DNA from: Verrucomicrobiota bacterium
GTDB taxonomy: Bacteria > Verrucomicrobiota > Verrucomicrobiia > Verrucomicrobiales > DEV007
Assembly (NCBI GenBank): GCA_020630835.1
Contig: JAHDIL010000029.1
Span: forward strand, 4,687 to 10,630
Length of the DNA: 5,944 nucleotides
Reading direction: 5' to 3'
Of the stretch, positions 1 through 4,751 are shown piece after piece (positions within the stretch are counted from its first letter, which is position 1; each line of letters begins with the position of its first letter). The notes under the pieces are model-generated. The model saw only the letters and a list, made by a program, of their open reading frames with translations. It was not told the origin of the DNA and ran no database searches. The position numbers and the translations under genes were made by a program.

Positions 1-506
1 TTCACCGTTTAGCAGATCCAGAAAAAGCCTGGCAGCTTTGGCTGGAGGAGTGGTTCGGGCCGGTGCTCGGGCCTGGCTACATTGGCATCTTTCTCGCCGC
101 CCAGCGTTTTCACATCCGTGATTTAGAGCGCTTGGACTGCGCGCTAGCTGATCAGCTGCGAGGCAATTTGCTTGCGCGAGCCCGTGAGGCTGGGGCTCTT
201 TTCTTCGATGGGAAAGCTCAAATGCGCAGTTGTCGGGAATGGAGTTATTACGCCGAGGCTGTTTCTACGAGGCGAGCTCCGGGCCTGGTGACTTCCGCAC
301 ATGCGGTGCAGGCAGCTCTTTACTGTCTGCCGGTGGTGCAGTCGCTCCAGAGCTATTTGGAGTTTGAGCTGCATTGCGGCATCCCTGCGAAGCAGAAAAA
401 TCGCGAGAAGCATGTAAGTTATTGCTTAAGCGCGGCAGATGCCTCTTTGCGGAAGCTCTTTCGTGACATTCCTGAAAAATTTGCGCTCCGAATCGAGGGC
501 GTATAG
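1..506 (+). CDS. Partial helical protein, C-terminal part, possibly UreF-like urease accessory protein
   Basis: The frame is open from the window edge (first whole codon at base 3) to a TAG stop at 504-506, giving 167 residues; the N-terminus lies outside. The GTG at 63 is internal, because clean coding sequence continues upstream of it. The protein is almost all alpha-helical with no membrane segment. The order of elements resembles UreF, the chaperone that helps UreG and UreD load nickel into urease: an amphipathic segment with WLEEW, a helix with LERLDCALADQL, a helix with REAGALFF, then a helix from SAHAVQAALYCLP. UreF proteins are usually about 220-230 residues, so about 60 would be missing, including the N-terminal Pro/Gly/Ser motif that would decide the matter. 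No other urease gene is visible, since clpS follows 45 bases later. The match is by pattern only; a different all-helical family is quite possible. The gene itself is well supported, the function is not. Confidence 0.55.
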   Translation, partial: HRLADPEKAWQLWLEEWFGPVLGPGYIGIFLAAQRFHIRDLERLDCALADQLRGNLLARAREAGALFFDGKAQMRSCREWSYYAEAVSTRRAPGLVTSAHAVQAALYCLPVVQSLQSYLEFELHCGIPAKQKNREKHVSYCLSAADASLRKLFRDIPEKFALRIEGV

Positions 507-551
507 ACCAACCGAAACAGCACGGCATTGAGAATCGCACGTGCCACCGCT

Positions 552-863
552 ATGCCAGACATCACAACTATCGAAGAATCGGAAACGCAAGTGCTGGAGG
601 CAGAGCCTGAAATCCAACAGGATACACCATGGCATGTCATGGTGTATGATGATCCAGTGAATCTCATGACTTATGTCACGAAAGTCCTTCAGCGGGTCTT
701 CGGTTACTCGAGTGACAAAGCCTCGATCCTAATGATGGAGGTGCACAATGCGGGGGAGTCGATCGTGTGGACGGGGGAGAGGGAGAAGGCGGAACTCTAT
801 GTGCAGCAACTGCAGGGGTTTCAGCTCCGGGCATCGCTCCGAAAAGCTGAGGGACGCGAGTAA
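552..863 (+). CDS. clpS: ATP-dependent Clp protease adaptor ClpS
   Basis: A 103-residue cytoplasmic adaptor that binds proteins with N-degron residues (Phe, Leu, Trp, Tyr) and delivers them to ClpA/ClpC-ClpP for degradation. The family is recognised from VYDDPVNLM at 31-39, YVTKVLQRVFGY at 41-52, MMEVHNAG at 61-68, and the REKAE helix at 77-81, with the usual length of about 100-110. Residues 1-26 form the expected acidic, flexible N-terminal extension. By alignment to E. coli ClpS, His65 matches His66, Asp34 matches Asp35, and Met39 matches the gatekeeper Met40, but the Asn34 position is Asp33. The DPVNLM version of the loop is like that of actinobacterial and cyanobacterial ClpS. I chose the ATG at 552; an in-frame TTG at 528 would add eight residues (MRIARATA). 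Neither start has a clear Shine-Dalgarno sequence. clpA is not adjacent, as an envelope gene follows after 148 bases. Confidence 0.95.
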   Translation: MPDITTIEESETQVLEAEPEIQQDTPWHVMVYDDPVNLMTYVTKVLQRVFGYSSDKASILMMEVHNAGESIVWTGEREKAELYVQQLQGFQLRASLRKAEGRE

Positions 864-876
864 ACGCGCGCCTACC

Positions 877-894
877 CCCTGGGTGAACTCAGGG
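877..894 (+). other. Short stem-loop 13 bases after clpS, weak terminator candidate
   Basis: CCCTGGG (877-883) can pair with CTCAGGG (888-894) around a TGAA tetraloop, seven pairs including one G-T wobble. It sits just after the clpS stop codon, where a transcript end would be expected before the AT-rich region. No T-run follows (the next bases are TCGTTATG), so it is not a standard intrinsic terminator. It may only stabilise the clpS mRNA 3' end. Confidence 0.3.
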
Positions 895-961
895 TCGTTA
901 TGAAAATTATAAAACACTTGCAATAAAAGTTTTAAAAATTACCTGTATTAGGGAATTGTAG

Positions 962-978
962 TTTGTAAAATTTACAAA
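962..978. promoter_or_regulatory. Perfect 17-bp palindrome, candidate operator
   Basis: TTTGTAAA (962-969) and TTTACAAA (971-978) are exact reverse complements around a single central A. The symmetry stops cleanly on both sides. Its size and symmetry are typical of a site for a dimeric helix-turn-helix regulator. It lies 33 bases before the start codon at 1012 and directly beside the possible -10 box TACTAT (983-988), so a protein bound there could block or steer transcription of the OmpA/BON cluster. No regulator gene is in the window, and the symmetry could partly reflect the local AT-richness. Confidence 0.4.
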
Positions 979-989
979 TCTTTACTATT

Positions 990-1008
990 TTGGCTGCTTA
1001 ACTGCCAA
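990..1008 (+). other. Small hairpin just before the start codon
   Basis: TTGGC (990-994) can pair with GCCAA (1004-1008) over a nine-base loop; an alternative GCTT (996-999)/AAGC (1007-1010) pairing competes with it. It ends three bases before the ATG at 1012, in the place where a ribosome binding site would be, and no Shine-Dalgarno sequence is visible. Five pairs is a weak structure and may be chance. Confidence 0.15.
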
Positions 1009-1011
1009 GCT

Positions 1012-2865
1012 ATGGGAATTGTTAAAGCCATTTTTCTGACACTTGCTGTGTTTGCGAGCCTCGCAATCACCGCTTGGGTTGTCTTTGGCACCTTGGTCGA
1101 CAGTTCTTTGGAGAGGCGTGCGGAGCAGCTGCTGCGAGAGCGGGGGGTTACGGATCCTGAGGTGGGCTTCCGGAGCTTGGCTCCGCGAATCACAGCGCAG
1201 GTCAACTCACACGGTGAGAGCGAGCAGTTGCAGGAGGCTCTTCGCCGTGAGCTGCCGGAAGTCGACTTTGATTCTGATAATGCCTCTCTCAGTATAGGCA
1301 TTCTCCCTAGTGTCGACCCTGATTTATCGTTTGCCTATGGACCTCAAGGTGAAGTGACGATCACTGGGCAGGTTGCCGAGTCTGACGCCGATGGGTTAGC
1401 TCTTATGGCGCGGCGGTTGGAGGAGTCGGCTTCGGTCGATTCTGTCGAACTAGCCACTACCAGCGAGCCCTCTGTAAAACCTCTGATGCATCTCTTGGGG
1501 GTAACTAGTCTACTGGCTACCGTGAGTGAGGTGGCGCAGGGGGTAACCGTTACGTTGAGAGGGCGTGAGCTAACGATAGTGGGAAATGTCCAAAATGAGG
1601 GGCAGGTGGTCCTGCTAGAGCAGCTCTTCTCTGAGTTCGATGAATATGAGATCGAAAACAAGCTGACTTTGCTCGAGACTCAGCCTGATACTCAGGCAGA
1701 GGCCTTCTGGGTGGAAGTCTCTACCCGCATCGATGGGGTTCGGGTCGTGCGCGGAAGAGCGCCGGCTGATTCGCCTGCCGTTCAGCGGATATTGGAAGCC
1801 TCTGTCGCGACGGATGACAGCGAACCGCTGAACCTGATCTCTTATAGCGCCGGAGGGGCAGCTGATTCGGAGCAGGCAGAAATTGTTGCAGATATAATTG
1901 AGAAACTCGCGATGACAAACCGCGGTGAGTTTGCGCTACGATTCACGCCCGAGCTTCTCCATATTGGTGGAGAGGTTCTGACTGCGCAAGCGGAGGAGGG
2001 GATTTGGGCTCATGCAGAGAAGCTCAAGCAAACAAGTTGGGCAGGAGAGTTTTCTGATGAGATCATCAAACAAACAACAGCTCTGGCGGGGAGCGAAACG
2101 TTTGAGCTTAGTCTGGAGGACGGGTTTGTTAAACTTTCGGGTGATGTTCGTGACGGATCGTTATTCAAATCTCTCGAGACAGAGATTGCATCGGTTTTAC
2201 CAGAGCCTTTGGTTAAGAATGAGCTCTCTGTTCAACCTGATCTAGTCGAGTCCTATTGGAGTCGCAATGTGGAGAAGGCTGTCCTCCCTTTCCTGTCTGG
2301 GGTGGAATCTGGTGTTCTATCTATCTCCGATCAGAAGGTTCGGTTAGATGGAGTCTTGCTGGAGAACGCTGACCGCAGATTAATCCAGCATGCTGCTTTG
2401 GAGATCCTCCCACCTGGAGTGAGTATGGAGGGGAAGCTTCAGACTAGTGAAGAGGCGAATAGGCCCAGTCCTGAGGAAATCGCGGCAGCGAAGGCTGCTC
2501 TGGTAAGGACTCTCAAATCTCTTCCCATCTACTTTAAGGTGAATAGCGAGGAAGTGACGGACGAAAATATCGATACACTAGAAAAACTCTCCGACTTACT
2601 TGCTGGTCAGCCGGACAATTTCCGGTTTTTAGTCGCGGGTTTTTCTGATTCGACGGGGAATGCTTCTTACAACCGGAAGCTGGCGCTCAACCGGGCTGGG
2701 AATGTCCAAGATCTCCTTGTTAGCAATGGTGTCCGAGAGGATAGGCTAGTGCTGAAAAGTCTCGGAGAATTGGGCTCTTATTCCTCTAAGGACAAGTGGA
2801 AGGCGAGGCGAGTCGAAGTGAAATTAGCCTCTGAGTTGCCGGGAGAAGCCGAGGAACAAGACTGA
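1012..2865 (+). CDS. Membrane-anchored BON-repeat/OmpA-family peptidoglycan-binding protein
   Basis: A 617-residue envelope protein. Residues 5-28 form one hydrophobic helix after a short basic start (MGIVK). There is no lipobox and no clear signal-peptidase site, so it is probably an uncleaved inner-membrane anchor with the rest in the periplasm. Residues about 108-476 hold six BON-like modules, each marked by a strand of the type hydrophobic-x-hydrophobic-x-Gly-x-Val, with glycines at 119, 191, 248, 320, 377 and 447. Residues about 505-605 are an OmpA C-terminal domain: IYFKVNSEEVT at 506-516, GFSDSTGN at 543-550, and the NRAGNVQDLL helix at 560-569. Asp546 and Arg561 match the Asp/Arg pair that binds diaminopimelate in peptidoglycan. 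The closing motif is ARRVEV (598-603), where the family usually has NRRVE. A short acidic tail follows. BON-plus-OmpA layouts resemble mycobacterial OmpATb/ArfA, but this one has more modules. It is followed at 17 bases by a small membrane gene, very likely in one operon. The start is the first ATG after the AT-rich gap and precedes the membrane helix; no Shine-Dalgarno is seen. Confidence 0.9.
   Translation: MGIVKAIFLTLAVFASLAITAWVVFGTLVDSSLERRAEQLLRERGVTDPEVGFRSLAPRITAQVNSHGESEQLQEALRRELPEVDFDSDNASLSIGILPSVDPDLSFAYGPQGEVTITGQVAESDADGLALMARRLEESASVDSVELATTSEPSVKPLMHLLGVTSLLATVSEVAQGVTVTLRGRELTIVGNVQNEGQVVLLEQLFSEFDEYEIENKLTLLETQPDTQAEAFWVEVSTRIDGVRVVRGRAPADSPAVQRILEASVATDDSEPLNLISYSAGGAADSEQAEIVADIIEKLAMTNRGEFALRFTPELLHIGGEVLTAQAEEGIWAHAEKLKQTSWAGEFSDEIIKQTTALAGSETFELSLEDGFVKLSGDVRDGSLFKSLETEIASVLPEPLVKNELSVQPDLVESYWSRNVEKAVLPFLSGVESGVLSISDQKVRLDGVLLENADRRLIQHAALEILPPGVSMEGKLQTSEEANRPSPEEIAAAKAALVRTLKSLPIYFKVNSEEVTDENIDTLEKLSDLLAGQPDNFRFLVAGFSDSTGNASYNRKLALNRAGNVQDLLVSNGVREDRLVLKSLGELGSYSSKDKWKARRVEVKLASELPGEAEEQD
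1333..2439 (+). repeat. Three tandem pairs of BON-like modules within the OmpA-family protein
   Basis: Key glycines of the six BON-like strands are at residues 119, 191, 248, 320, 377 and 447. The gaps are 72, 57, 72, 57 and 70, so long and short spacings alternate. This defines a unit of about 129 residues with two BON-like modules, present three times: about 108-213, 231-345 and 361-476. The third and fifth strands (VVRGRA, KLSGDV) are more and less diverged copies of TITGQV at 116-121. DNA identity between units is low, so this is an old protein-level duplication and not a recent tandem repeat. Confidence 0.6.
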
Positions 2866-2882
2866 CAGGATGATTAAATAGT

Positions 2883-3203
2883 ATGGACAAATTGTTGCAA
2901 TATCACCCTTTGGAGCTCGGGATAGCACTCATTCTTCTCGCACTGCTGATCGTGCTTACGTGCTTGATTTTATCGCGCCTTTTTGATCGATCTCTCATCT
3001 CTGATGTTCAGGAGATCGAGGAGGGGAATCGAGAAGCTCTCGCCACTTTTGAGGAGCATGCCAGCGATCTTTATGACTTGAAGGATAGCCTCGAGCTAGT
3101 GGTCGAGGAAACCGCTGCCTCTGAGGCGAAAGGTGGAGAAGGGGACGAACCGTCCGAAACGAATCACGGTGACTCGAAAGAGGTTGCCGATACCAAAAAG
3201 TAG
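2883..3203 (+). CDS. Small single-pass membrane protein with acidic cytoplasmic tail, unknown function
   Basis: I do not recognise this 106-residue protein. Residues 12-34 are a strong membrane helix (LGIALILLALL onward). The flanking SRLFDR carries the positive charges, so the C-terminal part should face the cytoplasm. Residues about 38-77 look helical and could form a short coiled coil (DVQEIEEGNREAL, DLYDLKDSLELV). Residues 78-106 are low-complexity, rich in Glu, Gly, Asp and Ser, probably disordered, ending in a Lys pair. It starts 17 bases after the OmpA-family stop and ends 12 bases before the coiled-coil gene, so all three are likely co-transcribed. AGGA at 2867-2870 is a weak, rather distant ribosome binding site. 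Its place and topology suggest a linker or assembly partner of the large neighbours; this is inference only. Confidence 0.8.
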   Translation: MDKLLQYHPLELGIALILLALLIVLTCLILSRLFDRSLISDVQEIEEGNREALATFEEHASDLYDLKDSLELVVEETAASEAKGGEGDEPSETNHGDSKEVADTKK

Positions 3204-3215
3204 AATTTTACCCTT

Positions 3216-4751
3216 ATGAAATTGCACAATATTGGACTCCTGCTGGAGCTGCTACTGCCTATAGGTCTCGGCGCTTTGGCTTGCATGATTATTAGCGTTC
3301 TTGTCGGGCGGGCGATGATCCGTAGAAATCGTGACCGTCTCCTGTTTGCTATTCGCGAGAATAACAACCTGTCCCAGCAGTGGGAATCTCTGGTGGGAAC
3401 CCAGAAAGAGCTGTTTTTGAAGTTAAAGACCCGCTGGGAAGCCGATCGTAAGGCATGGGAGGAGCAGGTGCAGAATAAAGAGGCACGGATAGCCGAGCTA
3501 GAGGCAGCAGCCAAAAGCGGTGATCGTATCAACCTAGGGGATACAGTCGCAGAGGGTGAACTTAAAAAGCGTATTTCAGAGCTGCAGGATGAACTGCAGG
3601 TGAAAGTTTCGGATATTGAGGAGCTTCGCGCTCAAATCAAAGAGCGCTCTGAGGCTTCAGAAACGGAGGCAACCGAACAACAGGCTGGAGAGGATACTGA
3701 GCTGCGATTGCGCATCCGGGATTTGGAGCAGGATCTCGTCGATGCTCACGACGAGCTGCATGATGTGCGGGAGAACTATCTTAAGCAGTCTGATGTTGTT
3801 GAAAACCTTGAGAAACGTCTTGTTGACGCAGGTGGGAGTGAGTCGAAGTCCGGTGGTGGCGAGATCGAAGGCGTCCGCAAAGAGTTGGATCTTTTTCGTC
3901 AAGAGGTGGACACGCTGCGGCTCGATACCCAACGTGCTCAATCCCAGGTGGGCCAGTTGGAGACGCTGCTGAGCATACGTTCTCGCAGTCTTGGTAGAGC
4001 AAAGAAGCAGACGGAAACACAGGAGACACAGGCCGCGACGTTAAAGGAGAAAATTACAGGCTTGGAGGAAAAGGTCGACAAGCTGAGCGCCGAAAAATCA
4101 TCTTTATCGGATGAGGTCAAAGCGGCGGAGAAAGCTGGCAGAGAGGCAATTACGAAGAAGGAGGCGGACTTTGACAAGGAACTGAAAACGGTAGTGGATC
4201 ATGCGACAAGCCGTGCTTCTGAGGACGTTCAGCAGATTAAATCGCTGGAGAAAGAAGTGGCTGAGCTTTCGTCGAAGCTAGACGAGAGAAAGGTTGAGTT
4301 GGAGTCCGGGGTGGAGAAAATAGCCAAACTTACGGGGGAACTTTCTACTCTTGAGGCCTCTCATGCCGCCCTTCGGGAGGAAACGAAAAAGGTGGAGCAT
4401 CGCCGAGACCGCTTGTCTGCCAGTGTCGATGATGTCTCGCACGAACTCTACGATGTGCGCACCGCCTACATGGCACGGCTTAAAGAGAACGATGAGCTAA
4501 ACGAGAAGCTTGATCAATTAGCTGAGGTTGAGAAGCAGAAGTCGGAAGTCAGTTCGGATCTTTCTAAAGCCAACGTGCGCCTAGATCAGGCATCGCTTGC
4601 ACTCACTGTTAAGACAAAGGAGTTTAACGAAAAATCCGGGTTGGTTGAGGAGCTGGAGGCCGTTTTGAGTATCGCAACGATGAGATCGATCTCCTCAGTA
4701 AAGAGGTCCGTGCGAAGGCAGAAGAGATTAGGACTCTCAGATCCACATTAG
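3216..4751 (+). CDS. Membrane-anchored long coiled-coil protein, N-terminal frame (frameshifted)
   Basis: The frame encodes 511 residues, but only about the first 486 belong to the protein. Residues 7-30 are a membrane helix (GLLLELLLPIGLGALACM and on), followed by the very basic GRAMIRRNRDR at 31-41, which places the remainder in the cytoplasm. From about residue 50 onward the sequence is nearly all charged heptad coiled coil (for example RIAELEAA at 91-98, KRISELQDEL, LEKEVAEL, KVEHRRDRL), interrupted by a Ser/Gly-rich hinge (GGSESKSGGG, near residue 205-215). Residues 487-511 are unlike the rest: basic, with VKRSVRRQKR, and no heptads; they come from reading out of frame to the TAG at 4749-4751. 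The coiled coil continues in the -1 frame, described in the next entry. The gene starts 12 bases after the small membrane gene; no Shine-Dalgarno sequence is seen. The family is not recognised; SMC, myosin-like or cytoskeletal hits would be expected merely from composition. No Walker A motif is present. Confidence 0.85.
   Translation: MKLHNIGLLLELLLPIGLGALACMIISVLVGRAMIRRNRDRLLFAIRENNNLSQQWESLVGTQKELFLKLKTRWEADRKAWEEQVQNKEARIAELEAAAKSGDRINLGDTVAEGELKKRISELQDELQVKVSDIEELRAQIKERSEASETEATEQQAGEDTELRLRIRDLEQDLVDAHDELHDVRENYLKQSDVVENLEKRLVDAGGSESKSGGGEIEGVRKELDLFRQEVDTLRLDTQRAQSQVGQLETLLSIRSRSLGRAKKQTETQETQAATLKEKITGLEEKVDKLSAEKSSLSDEVKAAEKAGREAITKKEADFDKELKTVVDHATSRASEDVQQIKSLEKEVAELSSKLDERKVELESGVEKIAKLTGELSTLEASHAALREETKKVEHRRDRLSASVDDVSHELYDVRTAYMARLKENDELNEKLDQLAEVEKQKSEVSSDLSKANVRLDQASLALTVKTKEFNEKSGLVEELEAVLSIATMRSISSVKRSVRRQKRLGLSDPH
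3762..3980 (+). repeat. Coiled-coil protein internal repeat, copy 1
   Basis: This stretch (residues 183-255) starts with DVRENY, preceded by HDELH, and ends with QLETLLSIR. The same landmarks return about 230 residues later as HELYDVRTAY and ELEAVLSI, at offsets of 690 and 696 bases. An exact GATGTGCG is shared at both DVR sites. The near-equal offsets argue for an ancient duplication and not chance coiled-coil similarity, although identity between the landmarks is low. Confidence 0.45.
4452..4673 (+). repeat. Coiled-coil protein internal repeat, copy 2, ending at the frameshift
   Basis: Residues 413-486, from DVRTAY to ELEAVLSI, mirror copy 1. In copy 1 the motif LSI is followed by Arg; here one missing base changes the following codon from a probable Arg (CGC) to GCA. 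The copy therefore serves as an internal guide to where the frame was lost. Confidence 0.45.
4649..4700 (+). other. Frameshift junction in the coiled-coil gene
   Basis: The first frame reads sensibly to VLSI (codons 4662-4673). The -1 frame reads sensibly from about 4667-4676 (NDEIDLLSK). The upstream limit is fixed by a TGA in the -1 frame at 4646-4648. One added base would join the frames. Two spots are likely: the T run at 4663-4666 (five T would give AVFEYRNDE), or one C after 4673 (ATC-C-GC would give VLSIRNDE). The second matches the LLSIR of the earlier repeat copy at 3966-3980. The cause may be a true mutation or a sequencing or assembly error. Confidence 0.8.

Larger units (their letters stand above)
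898..1011 (+). promoter_or_regulatory. AT-rich probable promoter region of the BON/OmpA gene cluster
   Basis: This stretch is strikingly richer in A and T than the flanking genes and is the only sizeable gap before the three close-packed membrane genes, so their promoter most likely lies here. Candidate elements are a TACTAT at 983-988 as a -10 box, with TTTGTA at 962-967 as a poor -35 box (15-base spacer), or a TTGCAA at 918-923 as a -35 box without a good partner. None fits the sigma-70 consensus well, so the exact start point cannot be given. The palindrome at 962-978 lies inside the region. Confidence 0.45.

Noticed and set aside
63..506. GTG at 63 as a true start for the first gene
   Set aside because: The same frame stays open to the window edge with natural coding sequence (WLEEWFGP before it), so the gene begins outside.
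528..551. TTG at 528 as the start of clpS, adding eight residues
   Set aside because: The ATG at 552 gives a normal length and N-terminal extension; no ribosome binding site favours the TTG. It cannot be fully ruled out.
877..900. Intrinsic terminator after clpS
   Set aside because: The stem is short and no T-run follows, so it is listed only as a weak stem-loop.
4660..4706. Programmed -1 ribosomal frameshifting in the coiled-coil gene
   Set aside because: No in-frame X_XXY_YYZ slippery heptamer is present. T_TTG at 4664-4667 and A_AAG at 4700-4703 are only weak four-base sites, and using the latter would drop the coiled-coil-like NDEIDLLSK. A lost base explains the data better.
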